Shown here piece by piece: positions 45,123 to 56,861 of a DNA stretch of 64,000 nucleotides (within the stretch, counting starts at the first letter, position 1; the number at the start of each line of letters is the position of its first letter). The position numbers and the translations under genes are program-made. The notes under the pieces are model-generated. The model saw nothing but the letters and a program-made list of their open reading frames with translations. It did no database searches and had not been told where the DNA came from. Origin of the DNA: Pyropia yezoensis (lineage: Eukaryota; Rhodophyta; Bangiophyceae; Bangiales; Bangiaceae); NCBI GenBank assembly GCA_009829735.1, contig CM020618.1, positions 21,127,346 to 21,191,345 of the forward strand. The letters are read 5' to 3'.

Positions 45123-47065
45123 TCGATTCCCGCCGACTTGGCGTCCGAATCTGAGGGCGGGGAGGAAGACGACGAGTCCGAGGACGACGTGTCCACCTCC
45201 TCCGCCGAGGGTGTGGCGACCGCGACGACCCGTCGAGACCCACCCTCGCGGCGTGAACGTACTTCGTTCGTAGCCGACTTCTTACTCGCATTCCTAACAA
45301 GTTGTTGGATGCGTTTACTCAACTTGGGGCAATCATATGCCCAGTGTCCATCGGAGTTGCAGTTCCAACACCGATGGTCTGTTCCCGGAGGGGTCTTCCC
45401 AACTGGGGAAGACGAAGGGATACCCTGGGAAGTTCCCACGGCAGCTACCACCCTCTCCTTGCGGGTTCGGCGTGCCTCTCTCAACTCTCTGGCCTGGCGC
45501 GCCTCCTCCCGTTCCTTGGCCAACTCGGCCTGACGCTCCTAGCGTTGTTCCTCCCGCAACTTGCGGTAGGCTTCGCCTCTGCGATAGGCGAACCTGGCCA
45601 ACTCGGCCAGGGTCGCCAGGGCAGTGTTCTGCTCCCGGGTCTCCATCCGGACTGACCAATGGAGTCCCTCCACAAACCGACTCTTCACCACAGCTTGTGG
45701 ATGAAGAAGCGCACAAAGATTGTTGAGCTTACGGACTCGCTCCACAAAGGACAACTCGTCCTCCGCCTCTTCCTGATGGGCTTGCGTAAACTCCTCGACT
45801 TGAGAAGCCAACGCTGCCTCATCAACCATGGCTCTCAACAACCAGTTGACGAGCTCCAAATAGGACGTCACCTCCCCAGCGCCTCCACTTGAGGAGCTGG
45901 GCAGGACGGACATAAGTTCTGTCCGTAGGTCGCCCTTCGTAAACTCCTGTAGCATGTAAAAAGCCATGCCTTCACTTATGGCATTGTCGTCACAGGCTTT
46001 TGTGAAACGACGTAGGAACTCAAAGACACGGAGGGGGGGAGTTCCATCCCACTCCGCTTTGTGTCCAAAAGAATGAAGTGCATTCTTCTTCGCACGGCCC
46101 ATGGCTCGGGCCTGGTCAGGACCATACGCCACCGACTTGTTGTGGAGGGCGTAGGTCTCACAGTCAAAGATCCTCTGGTAGACCGGGTTGGCTACCTGGA
46201 TCTTGGGCGGCACCTCACGTTGAGGGAACAGCCGCTGTGGCCCTGGGGTAAGTTCACTCTCAGTGCCTGTAGTCCGGCGCGGCGCGCTTGGTGTAGCCGC
46301 CGGCGTTTCCGGGGGGAACTCCCCCGTGAAGGGCGTACGCCCCACCGAGTATGGTGTGGCTCCCTCGTTGGGAGTCACAGGTGTCGCCCCCAGTTCGGGG
46401 CGACCAGAGATAGGCGTAAGGGGGGATTCCCCCTGCGCCTGCGGGCTCGAAAGCCCCAATCCGGTCTGGACATTAAGGCCATCTGGCAAACTCGCCACAA
46501 TCTGATTCAGAATAGTATTCGTCATCGTGACCACCAGGTCCGGCAAAGTCTGCCGCAACACATTGGTCGCCTCCCGACGGACAGTTTCCGCGAGGAGTGG
46601 ATTGACGACTTCAGTTGAGTCTCGGTCCGCCTCCGGGAGTCCACCTGAGGGGTAACCACGTTCCTCAGGGGTCTCAACCGGGGGCATGGGCGCGAGCCCA
46701 CCGCCGACCAACGGAGGTCCACCGTCCTCCGAAAGCCTAGTTGGCGACGACTCCGAGCCAAAGTTGGCTCCAACCCGAGTGGAACCCGCGGGGACAATCC
46801 TCACCCCTTGGGACGTTCCCGTTGAGTATACCACACGGTGGCCAGACTTCGGCCCACCCACATCAGAAGTGTCACCCGAGTGAACTCCCGACTGAGTCGG
46901 GGTGGCCTGTTGCCCGCCCGTACTTCCAGTCCTGCTGGCTTGAGGGACCTCTAGTCCCTCTGCGACCCCAGGTAAACCCACCTGTGTCTCACCAGTATTC
47001 AAAGGCACTGAAGTACGTGCGTCACCCGTGTACTCCCCGGACGACGGGGGGTCCGAACTAGCCAT
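45119..47065 (-). pseudogene. gag: B1 gag with one in-frame stop
   Basis: From the ATG at 47065 the frame runs to the TGA at 45119-45121 (648 sense codons), interrupted by TAG at 45539-45541. A Ser/Pro/Thr-rich N-terminal half is followed by a capsid-like helical region (EGMAFYMLQEFTKGDL, DELSFVERVRKLNNLC), a charged Arg/Glu coiled-coil that contains the stop, and a zinc knuckle CX2CX4HX4C (CWNCNSDGHWAYDC) near 45330-45370. The stop would separate capsid from nucleocapsid. The final TGA overlaps the pol ATG. Confidence 0.9.
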
Positions 47066-47165
47066 GTTGGCTGACGATCCGTATGACACGGTCCAAGACC
47101 ACCGTTCCTCTGAGACAGAGGGCCCCCTACACCCGGGTGCACCCGGAGGTAAAGTTTACCTCTGT

Positions 47166-47182
47166 CCCCTGCTGCTCCACCA
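47166..47182 (-). other. B1 primer-binding site
   Basis: On the element strand TGGTGGAGCAGCAGGGG lies two bases after the 5' LTR. It is identical to the family A PBS. Confidence 0.75.
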
Positions 47183-47184
47183 AA

Positions 47185-47653
47185 TGTGGCAAAAACCACT
47201 TGCACACACGGCACCCAAGTTGGGGCGGTGTGCTAGGGCTGCCTCCCGTGTCGGGGGAACCGGAAGAAGTGCAAGTCGCACACACTCTGTCCCTGTTGTG
47301 GGGCAAACCCCCCACGGACAAACAAGAAGATGGTGTGTGGTCCAACAGTTTCTTGGTCGGGACGGGGACGCAGGGCCAAGCCCCGCTGTCCCTCCCCATA
47401 TCCCCCCAGGGTCCACTCAGAATCTCGCCACTCAGAATCTCCCACCCCAGCACCTGCCCACCGGGCCACACGAAAATTCAAGACGATAAATGCAGAAAAC
47501 CCTCAAATCCAAGTTGGATTTACTACTAAGCTAACTATCCCAAACTTAGGGAATATGGACCCAAATGCAGGGGGAGGAACGGATCAGGCTAGTGGCCTGC
47601 CGCCCCTTGCATGGCACGTGTTGCCCCCCTACCTGGTGGTCAATACTGCCACA
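47185..47653 (-). repeat. B1 5' LTR
   Basis: 469 bp, plus-strand reading TGTGGCAAAAACCACTTG...AATACTGCCACA, followed by the target duplication GTTGG and the rest of A2 gag. Confidence 0.93.
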
Positions 47654-48887
47654 GTTGGCAGTCATCGGCTTCTTGACTAGCTTCAAGGCAGCCGCGGACA
47701 AGGCCCTCGTTAACGAGGGGCTGGCCCTGGAGATCCTCCCGTTCTTTGTTGATGAACGGGTGCGAGGCATCCTTCGCCAGGCATCCCCGATGCCGGGAAT
47801 GAGGGTCGCAGCCACCCCCATGGATTACCGTGGGATCCTCAAGGAGCTGCTGAGCAGTTACCTCAGTGAGGACAAGTGCGAGGACCACTACCGGGCCCTG
47901 CGCACTGCCACCGCCCAGAGCTGGGAGGATGAGGAGATGGTCGGACGCCGGATCCAAGAACTCGACTACGAGCTGGGGAAGCTCCTCGGTGAAGGGGAAC
48001 TACGGGCCATCCTGTTCGCAGGAGTACCCAACTACGTGCGGATATCCGCACGGGGAGCCAATACGGCACGGACGAACTTCAGTCGACTGATGCACATGTG
48101 CAAGTCCCTAGGGGACGCCAACCGGGTGCTACACCCGGAATGTACCTTGGCCCCGAAGCCCAAGGGTGAGGGAGGCAAACCCAGTCTTACCCCGGTACCG
48201 AGGCAAGAGAAGGTGGAACGTAAGGCCGCACCAGTATTGGTGGCGACCGAACATACCCCTACTGGTGAGGATGAACCTCTAGTCGACCAACAGGGCCACC
48301 TGTTGCTACCGGCGACGCCGGTGATTGATGAACATGGTACGGTAGCGTACATCGCCCCGGCTGGAACCCAGTTCCAAGTCAACGAAGGAACGGGACGGCG
48401 CGTCCCGTATGTGAGGACTACGGGGTACTCCCCGGTGACGGGTAACCCTCACCAACCCTTGCCAACATGGGCGGTGCGCACGGAGGCACCTCCGCAGATT
48501 GCGGGCCGACCCAACCGGTTGGGGGAGTCCATGTTCCGGTTGACCCAAGGACCCAAGGCCTACCAGGGAGCAGGCACTCGGGCGCCCGAGGGAGGCAACC
48601 GCAGCTACGGGGCTACCCCGATGCGAACTCAAGGGGGGACCGGCACGTCCGGATGTATGTTGTGCGGGGATCCCCAGCACTGGGTGTCTTCCTGCCCACT
48701 TATCCCCGAGGAGTCTCGGCGGACAGCGGCGCAACGCAAGGCATCCACAGGGGGGTATCCCGCCAGAGCACCCGGACCCGCACCGGGTAGGCAGCCAGCT
48801 CCAGGTGGAGTACTGGCCGTCAAGGAGGCACCTACTCAGCCGGATGGCCCGGCGGACAGCACCCTACCAAGGGCGGGAAACGAGTAA
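47654..48887 (+). pseudogene. gag: A2 gag, 3' part
   Basis: Resumes exactly at the duplicated GTTGG and continues the capsid region (LAVIGFLTSFKAAADKALV), then the zinc knuckle GCMLCGDPQHWVSSC near 48651-48695 and a Pro/Ala-rich tail (APGPAPGRQPAPGG). It ends at TAA 48885-48887. Removing B1 rejoins one uninterrupted frame. The tail differs from that of A1 as assembled because A1 lacks one C in a homopolymer. Confidence 0.92.
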
Positions 48888-48895
48888 GAGGAAGG

Positions 48896-51800
48896 ATGAC
48901 CGGGGGGCGCTGGGGTAACCCAGGCAAGCCACCCCGGAGTACCGCGGGGAAAGCCCCACGGAGAGCGCGGTTGAGCCGACGCCGCATCAACCCCCGGGTA
49001 CACCTTCCGGCCCCGACGACACGGCGTCAGGGGATTGATGACCAACCACCAAGGTTGGGAGGAGAGGACGGGATGCCCCGTCAAGTTGAACCAGCCAAGG
49101 GCCCTGTTCAGGATGCCCGAGCTACACCGGATATCGGTGTAGGCCACGTGCTGTTTACCTTGGAGAACTTCAAGGTATCAGCCACACTGGGGGTTGACCC
49201 CCAGTCGACACGATCGTACTACCCTGTACTGGACACAGGGGCTGGACCCAACCTTATCCGGAAGGATACCCTCCCGGACAAGTGGCTTCCGCGAGTCAGA
49301 GTGACTCGGGGACCCACCATCAAGGACGCGAATGGGTGCCTCATTCGTACGACCGCAGCGATGTCGCTGCGGGTTACCATCGGGGAACTCACCACGGAAG
49401 TCGACTTCCTGGTCTGTGAGACCCTATCGGTGCCCTGCATACTGGGGTGCACCTTCATCAACGTTCACGTTGATGCAATCCGGCCAGGCCGGAGGACCGT
49501 CGAGCTTCAAGAAGCCGACGGGACGAAGCGAGGACACACGGCTAACGTCAGGGACCTGACGCTACAAGGGAGCCACGTTAACGTGGCTGAGGTGTACGCA
49601 AGTATCGAGCCGAAGACACTTCGGTAGGCCAAGCGAACTCGCTTTGAGCCGTTGTCAGAGACAGTCCTCCCGGTTAACTGTGACCTCGCAGGCATCTGCA
49701 GAGTCAAGTCCAACTTGCGGACGTACAAGCGCCATGGGTTGACCATGGCCAACGGTCTCATAGACCTCCCATCAGGAGGGTCGTCCCTCCTAGTGATGGC
49801 GAACTATCGCCGTAAGGCAGTCACCCTCCCGAAGGGAACTATCCTCGGGATTGCCGAGCTCTACGAAGAAGATATCCTTACCCCTGACAAGGAAGGTCAA
49901 GTGGGCCCACTTGAGGTGCTGGCGGTCGCCGAGACCACCGAGCGACAGCAACCCGACGACGGGAAGCCTAGTCGACCATCATTACCGGCGGATATTCCGC
50001 CGAAGGACCAAGAAGCATTGAAGGCACTGGCCGAGGCTGACCTCGACCACCTTCCCCCTTCGGTAGCCGAAGGGGTACGACGGATGTTAAGAAAGCATGA
50101 CGTCATGTGGACAGGCGGGGCCTTGGGTACCATTGGGGCAACCCAACATCGTATTGACCTGGTACCAGGCGCACGCCCCGCCCGGTCACAACCGCACCGA
50201 GCGGGACCTATGCAACGAGAGATCGTTGATGGAGAAGTGAAGAGGATGAGTGAAGCTAAGGTGATCCGACCTTCGATGTCGGAGTGGGGTGCCCCAGTCG
50301 TTATTGTACCGAAGAAGCATCAAACCCCTCGGTTTTGCATCGATTATCGACGCCTCAACTTGGTTACCAAGAAGGACTCCTACCCTTTACCAAGGATGGA
50401 TGAATGCATCGACTCCCTGGGGGAAGCTACGGTGTTTACCACCATCGACTGCAATGCCGGATACTGGCAGATCCCGGTGGCGGACGAGGATATCCCCAAG
50501 ACGGCGTTCGTCTGTCACAGTGGATTGTACGAGTTCCTAAGGATGCCCTTCGGATTGTCCAACGCCCCCGCTACATTCCAGCGGGCTATCGACATTATAC
50601 TGTCGGGGGTGAAGTGGCGTAACTGCCTAGTGTACCTCGATGACGTCATCGTCTTCTCGCGTAACATGGATGACCATGTGCAGCACGTTGACGAGGTACT
50701 CACCCTCTTGAGGAACGCCGGGGTAACCCTGCGTCTGAAGAAGTGCGCCTTCTTCCAACAGACGGTCGAGTATCTGGGCCACCACATAACCCCTGGTAAA
50801 CTAGGGGTACTCGAAGCCAATACCCGGGCACTCCGGGATGCCCGGTTCCCTAACACCCAGACGCAGCTCAAGAGCTTCCTGGGAATGTGCAATGTATACC
50901 GACGGTTCGTCAAGGACTTCGCTCGGATAGCTAAACCGTTAACGGTTCTTACGAGCAGTACCCTGCCCAAGGTACTCCAACCCCCTTCGCCTAGCGAAGA
51001 GGAGGCATTCGAGTCGCTGAAGCGAGCCCTACTATCCCCACCCGTCCTTGCGTTACCGCACCGACGGGGTACCTTCGTCATCGATGTCGATGCGTGCGAC
51101 ACCCAAGTGGGATGCACCCTGCTACAGGGGGAGACGTTGATCGGTACCGATAACGTTATCCCGGACCTACGTCCGGTAGGATACTTCAGCCGGACACTCA
51201 ACCCGGCTGAGCGTAACTATAGTGCCACCGAGCGTGAATGCCTCGGAGTTATATGGGCAGTGCAACTGCTCCGTCCATACCTGGAGGGCTCCAGGTTCAT
51301 CGTGAGGTCCGACCACGAACCCCTACGATGGCTCCTCAACCTTGGTGACAAGGATTCCGATAGCCATGGGAGGCTAGCCCGATGGAGGCTAAAAATGGCC
51401 GAGCACGACTACCGTACCGTGTATAAGGCTGGGTCAGCCCACTATCTCGGAGACGCATTGTCTCGACTCGACACCCCGAGAGGGGATACCCGCCCGGTGG
51501 ACGAGGACATCCCGGTGGTACCGGTCTGCATGGTGGGTAACGCTACCCAAGGTATGGTTGACCATACCATGGCACACCGAGCATGCCCACTAACCCTCGC
51601 GGACTTCCGCGAGGCACAGGCCAATGACGATGACTGTAGACGTCATCGTGCTAACCTCCTGGCCGGTACGGCCGGCATCTTCTCCGAGAACGAAGACGGA
51701 CTCATATACCGGCGGGCACCCGCCGATGGACGACATCAAGTCGTGGTTCCCGTGTCCTTACGGCAAGCCGTCATGGAACGAGAACACGAGAACCTTACAG

Positions 51801-53062
51801 CCGGACACCCGGGGGGTTCACATATGTTCGCAGCAATGCGAAGGTTCTTCTACTGGCCAGCAATGGCCGTCGACGTGGTCGACCACGTAGGGGGATGCCA
51901 CCCCTGTGCACGTAACCGCATGAGTCTGCATAGGCAGGCGTCTGCCATGAAGCTATTCCCACCTGATGGGCCCAACGAGCAAGTCGCTATCGACATACTC
52001 GGGCCACTTCCGGTAACGGAAGAAGGGAACAGGTACATCCTGGTCATGTCTGACCGCTTCACTAAGCTGTCACGAGCGGCAGCCATCCCGAACGATACGG
52101 CCTACACGATCATGATCGCAGTGGTTGACCACTGGATCAGTGCTTACGGAGTCATGAAGCAACTCCTCTCCGATAACGGAGCAAACCTTACGTCAGCATT
52201 CTGCACTAAGGTCCTGGGCATGTTCGGTATCGAACCGCGTCGGGCATCCGACTACCACCCGCAAACCAACGGGCAGGTGGAGCGGTTCAACCGCACCATC
52301 GTCAAGATGCTACAGTGCTACGTGGCCGAGCACACGAACACTTGGGACAGGCTTCTGTCCGTACTCACCCTGGCATACAATGCCAGGCCACATCGGAGCA
52401 CAAACATCGCTCCGCTGGAGTGGGTTATGCCACTAGGCGTCGGTAACCTGACGCTGCCACCAGGCAGGTGCACTCGGTATGATACACCGAAGGGCCGACC
52501 GGCCGAACGTATCCACCTAGCTTGGTTGGCCAAGCTATCGTGGATGATTCCTAAGCTCAAGGGTGCCCTTGACAGAACACAACTTCGATATAAGAAGAAC
52601 TTCGACGCCCGACTACGGGTGCGCAACGCTACCCTGATAACAGGTGACTGGGTCTACATCAGACACCAGAAGTTCCGGGGCAATAAACTCATGCAACCGG
52701 TCAAGGGACCGTACCAGATTCTCCACAGAGATGACCACTCTGTTATCTTACACTCCGATACGGAGATCCAACGCATCAGTGTGAATGATGTCACACCTGC
52801 TCCGAAGCCGGAACAGCCTCAGCCGGTACCGGCTGGGTTGCTACATGAAGCTCTTACAACCCACCGGTCAGATGACCCGGTGGGACCGGATGGGATCCCA
52901 TACCAAGTAGAGAGCGTGGTCGGACACACCGACCCGGACCTACCAGGACCCTGGTACGTCAAGGTTATGTGGGTCGGATACGACTCACCCACCTGGGAGC
53001 AGGCGGCGAATATACCCCGCCAACTACTCATGCCTTACATGAGGCGACGACGCCTACTGTAA
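48896..53062 (+). pseudogene. pol: A2 pol with one nonsense codon
   Basis: Same length as A1 pol (1,389 codons). The ATG at 48896 is eight bases after the gag stop. Protease DTGAG is present. A TAG at 49625-49627 replaces the Leu codon TTG of A1, between protease and RT. After it the frame is open from 49628 to 53062 with YLDDVIVFSR, RNase H, the integrase DDE set and the C-terminal chromodomain. Many substitutions versus A1 are silent. Confidence 0.92.
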
Positions 53063-53140
53063 CAACCCAACCGACACCGACTTCGGCTGTTGGGGGGTGA
53101 GGCTTATACCTACTAAGTAGGGGGTGACATGGTTACGGCA

Positions 53141-53229
53141 GACTTAGGTTTCTAAGTCAAATCAGACTTAGGTTTCTAAGTCGAACCAAGCTTAGGTAAC
53201 TAAGTAGAGCTAAGCTTAGGTAACTAAGT
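53141..53229. repeat. Array of four short hairpins after A2 pol
   Basis: Units at 53141-53158, 53165-53182, 53190-53205 and 53214-53229 have the same two stem types and near-identical spacing as in A1. The array is kept although the copies differ elsewhere. Confidence 0.85.
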
Positions 53230-53541
53230 AAAACCTGAACCTTAATAAGTTAACTTAAAGGTAAAGGCTCACTTCGATAATATCGAAGTAAATAGGGGGC
53301 TTACACGGGAGGATGACCTCCCCAAGCCAAGACACAAAGTGAGGGAGGATCACCTCCCCAAGCATGAACCAACCGGAAGAAGTTGGACGGGAGGCAAGGC
53401 ACCACTGAGCCAGAAGGGGTACTCCCCAGGGCAGCAAACAGAGGCAAGCAATGCCCCCAGCGGGGGATGAGTTTATACTCACTACTACCCGGCTACCATA
53501 AGGGTTGCCGGGGCCCTCTCCCGCCCAAACAATAGCATTCC

Positions 53542-55911
53542 TCAGTGGGTAGACCCACTGCCCGAGGGAGGCCACTCACGCGTAAGCGCGTAGACCTCCG
53601 TGCTCCACCGGTCGGCAATCTCACGACCGTCAATCACCCGAGTTACCTCGGTGCATAGCTGGACGAGGGTGCTGCGGCCAGCCTCCACGTCCTCCAGAGC
53701 TTTCTGGAGGCGGTCCAGCACGCCACCGAAGCAACGAGCTGACCCAACTAGCGCAGCACCTGGGGGGATATCCCCCCAGCTAACAGAGATACCCTCCCGC
53801 ATGGCGCGGGCAACAAGGGCGTCAACGCCCTCATACCAGAGACGGGGACCCCCGGCTTGTATGACAGGGGCGGGAGCGGACACTGGCGCAGCCAGAGGAG
53901 CCAGAAGAGCGGACACGGCTACCACCGGAGCCGGTGGCACCTGATACGAGGCTCGGTAGGACCCTACCGAAGGGGCTCCACCGTAACCCCGGCGGGGCTC
54001 CGCCCGACGACGGGACACCTCACGCTCCCCACCCGCAGAGCCCCACTCTCGGGGACGACGGCCAACCGCCGCCGGTATCGGGTTACCGAACCACGGGGCA
54101 AGGACCTGAAGAGGGTCATGGATAACCATGGGAATACCCAGGTCAGGAACGGCCTCGGTGGACGCCCACCCATGGCAACTAGGCTCACCCGGCTGAGTAC
54201 GCCGGATACGCAACGAGTGACGAGGCAAGGGGGTAGCCCCAGCCTGCGGGTCCCGGTACGGGGGAAGGGCCAACACCCCAACCCAGTTCACGGCATCGTG
54301 AACAGCCAGCAGGGCCTCGAACTCCCGGGCCAACCCGGTCTTGGCAGCTATCAGGTCCACGCCCAACTGCGCGATGTGCCGACGGACACCCGTCGGAAGA
54401 TGAAACAGGCGCCCCTGCCGGCGGACGGACAGCAAGAAGGAGGACGCCTGCCCGAGGGTAACCTCAAGGGTGAAGGTACCCTGCAACGGGTGGACCGGCC
54501 GGGAGGCCAACACACTCCCGAAGTATCGGAGGCAGGAGCCGGTGTCAAACCGGAAAGCAGGGGCGGGTTCCCACCCCTCCTGCCATAGCGGCGGGCGCAC
54601 GGGAGTGTATACCGGCGCACGACCGTTGCCGGTCTGCAACGCACACGTTATATCCGTGCGAAACGCATCCGCCATGACACCATGGTTACGTCGCCAGCTC
54701 GACGCCGACTTCAACCCCGCCATAGGCGGGTAGGGAGCCGTCAACGACAGATACGGGGATACCCCCGGGTAGTAATCAAAGTCGGGATACCGACCGGTAC
54801 TGCCCACCGTCTCCCCAAACGCAACCGGCTCCGCCGCCGCCGTAATCCCCCGAGCACTAGCCGGGTAGTCAATCTCCCGCGGCAACGCGGGAGCGATCAG
54901 GTCGCATACCCCGAAGGCGGGGTCGAGGTAGACCTCACCCCGTCCCACCCGAGTACGCCAGAGCTGCGCATGCCGGTCGTCCGGCTGACTCAGGATCCAA
55001 TGGTGTTCCACCCGGACCGCGTTCGGCTGGTTGACCAGCCGCACCAGCTCCCGCTCCCAACTCGGGTCCACCTTGACGCGCCGGGAGGACTCTCCACGGG
55101 GATGGGGCAGGTGGAAGTCCACCCGCATCCGCCCATCGGACTCCATTGACTCTTGCACAGTCAGGCCTCGAACCCGAGCCACCAAGTCGAACATCGACAT
55201 GGCGGGTTGACCCGCCGCCACGGCGGCGCCGCCACCCAACGGGGCAACCCGGGCAGGACCAGGAAGAATAGGGGGCGCCGGGGGATGCCCCACCGGAAGA
55301 GGGGCCGGCGCCGGAGTCGCACGCGGCCGAGGAGGAAGAAGAAGGGCGGGCGCCCGCCCGGAGTAACTACCGGAGTCCACTGCCATCGGTGTAGACCCAC
55401 CTTGACCGCCAGACGCCCGCGGCACCGCGGGCAGAGCAACGCCGCCACCCGAGCCCGACGGGGGCACCTCGGGGGCAGCAGGGGTAGACCCGCCACCCGC
55501 AGCCGCGGATGAACCACCCGGGCGGGCACCCGCGCCGTCTTGACCCGCCGTCCCGGTCGGGGTGCCACCATAACCGCCCGACACGCCGGCGACGCCGTCT
55601 TGAGGGTGAGCCGCGCCGGCACCGGCGACAGAAGCCATCCGGGCCGCCGGAGGAGTAGGGGTAGACGCAGCAGCTACCCGCGGTTGCCCGCCACCCGACG
55701 GAGCCGTCGTGCCGCTGCACACGGACGACAAACCGCCCGGAGCACCGTCCGGGGCCACACGAACGGTCACCCGGTCGTCCTCGTCCTCGGACGAGCTCGC
55801 GAGGAAGCACTCGGCGGCGGTGGCGGAGACGGGAACGTCGTCCACCATCACCTCTTTCCCCTCCTCAGGCAGGAGGTCGTCCTCACCCCCGGGTACCTGG
55901 GGGTCCGACAT
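53542..55911 (-). CDS. A2 antisense accessory ORF, intact
   Basis: 789 residues from the ATG at 55911 (MSDPQVPGGEDD) to the TGA at 53542-53544. The same start position is used in A1 (33290) and in the A3 fragment (57734). Acidic leader, then about 250 residues of Gly/Ala/Pro-rich low complexity, then a globular region: SMFDLVARVRGLTVQESM, VEHHWILSQPDDRHAQLW, YPDFDYYPGV, YFGSVLASRPVHPLQG (F464), VRRQGRLFHLP (H504) and a helical C-terminus (LDRLQKALEDVEAGRST, EIADRWSTEVYALTREW). No signal peptide, membrane helix or enzyme motif was seen. It converges with pol, 480 bp apart. Residues about 390-545 resemble the family B antisense protein. Function unknown. Confidence 0.85.
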   Translation of the reverse strand: MSDPQVPGGEDDLLPEEGKEVMVDDVPVSATAAECFLASSSEDEDDRVTVRVAPDGAPGGLSSVCSGTTAPSGGGQPRVAAASTPTPPAARMASVAGAGAAHPQDGVAGVSGGYGGTPTGTAGQDGAGARPGGSSAAAGGGSTPAAPEVPPSGSGGGVALPAVPRASGGQGGSTPMAVDSGSYSGRAPALLLPPRPRATPAPAPLPVGHPPAPPILPGPARVAPLGGGAAVAAGQPAMSMFDLVARVRGLTVQESMESDGRMRVDFHLPHPRGESSRRVKVDPSWERELVRLVNQPNAVRVEHHWILSQPDDRHAQLWRTRVGRGEVYLDPAFGVCDLIAPALPREIDYPASARGITAAAEPVAFGETVGSTGRYPDFDYYPGVSPYLSLTAPYPPMAGLKSASSWRRNHGVMADAFRTDITCALQTGNGRAPVYTPVRPPLWQEGWEPAPAFRFDTGSCLRYFGSVLASRPVHPLQGTFTLEVTLGQASSFLLSVRRQGRLFHLPTGVRRHIAQLGVDLIAAKTGLAREFEALLAVHDAVNWVGVLALPPYRDPQAGATPLPRHSLRIRRTQPGEPSCHGWASTEAVPDLGIPMVIHDPLQVLAPWFGNPIPAAVGRRPREWGSAGGEREVSRRRAEPRRGYGGAPSVGSYRASYQVPPAPVVAVSALLAPLAAPVSAPAPVIQAGGPRLWYEGVDALVARAMREGISVSWGDIPPGAALVGSARCFGGVLDRLQKALEDVEAGRSTLVQLCTEVTRVIDGREIADRWSTEVYALTREWPPSGSGSTH

Positions 55912-56499
55912 GGTGCAACCGGGGTAGCAGGGGCGCCCCTTGCACAAGCCGTCGACGGCTACGACCCGGTACGGTGGGATAACCGGGACGAGCCAGGGAA
56001 GCGCGGACACCCGCGCTTATGACCACAAACGGCCACGAGAAGCGCCACAGGCACGCGGGTCGACCCACGCCCCACGGGGCTACGAACGCGCTCCACCCAG
56101 GCACCTGGGCGGGACGGGGCCACCCCCACTCACGGGGTAAGCAAGGGGGGTCACCCCCAACCGCCCCCACGCAACGCGGGCAGCCCCCGCCCCCCACTCA
56201 ATCGTATACACGAGAGGGGCCCCCCTACCACCAGGCACCTGGTGGCGGATCCGCTTGCACCACCCCTCGGAAAGGGGGTTCGTGAACAGAACCCGCATCG
56301 GGAATTTAACGGTTCGGAAAACGGATCGTGTGTGTACCACACAAAGGGGGGCACCCCCCTCAGACAACCTCGAAAAGGGGTGTCTGTCGCGACGGGGCGC
56401 AAAGCCCCACCCGACGGGTAAACGGTCACGCGACCCACTTACATTCGGTAACCCGAATGCAACTCGACCCGAGGACGGGCCGAATCTAAGGGGGGGATA

Positions 56500-56861
56500 T
56501 GTAGCAATATGGTTGTCCGTATTGTGACCCTAATATTAGGGGGGCTACTTCTAACCCTTAACTTTCAATTGAGAGTCCGTACTGGTCACGGTATCTATAA
56601 GTTACGTATGACCAGAGAGACTTGCATCTTGGGGTGGAGGGTAGTTAGTAGTGTCTCCGAGGGTTTATAACGTGGGGGCCGGCGGCGAATCCACCGCCGG
56701 CCAAGGTAGAACAACAAACCCCTCCCATTTGGGCTCCCATCTTGATCCCGTGGCTTGCGCTCCAAGGACAGCAACCTTGGCCTCCCGGTGACGTTGGTGC
56801 CGATCCCCTTTGGTGAGTGTTCCCTGAGAGTGGACGTGCGACGGATCCCTATTGTGCTACA
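56500..56861 (+). repeat. Middle family A LTR of the composite
   Basis: 362 bp, TGTAGCAATATGGTTGTCCG...GTGCTACA, preceded by the PPT-like AAGGGGGGGA. It is followed directly by antisense-ORF sequence rather than a PBS or a target duplication. Confidence 0.88.

Larger units (their letters stand above)
38277..47653 (-). mobile_element. Ty3/gypsy chromovirus B1 (family B), complete, inserted in A2 gag
   Basis: 9,377 bp with 469-bp LTRs that differ at about two positions, and target duplication GTTGG (38272-38276 and 47654-47658) lying inside a gag codon run that is intact in A1. Order in its own direction: 5' LTR, PBS, gag, pol, antisense ORF, PPT, 3' LTR. Ends form TGTGGCA/TGCCACA. It is the youngest layer of the nest. 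Confidence 0.95.

Noticed and set aside
41913..45541. Reassigned stop codons (TAA/TAG read as Gln)
   Set aside because: Other ORFs in the window end at TAA, TAG and TGA at expected positions, so a genome-wide code change is unlikely.
53542..55911. env-like gene in the position after pol
   Set aside because: The ORF is on the opposite strand and has no signal peptide, transmembrane helix or fusion-peptide-like segment. The same holds for 39084-41027.
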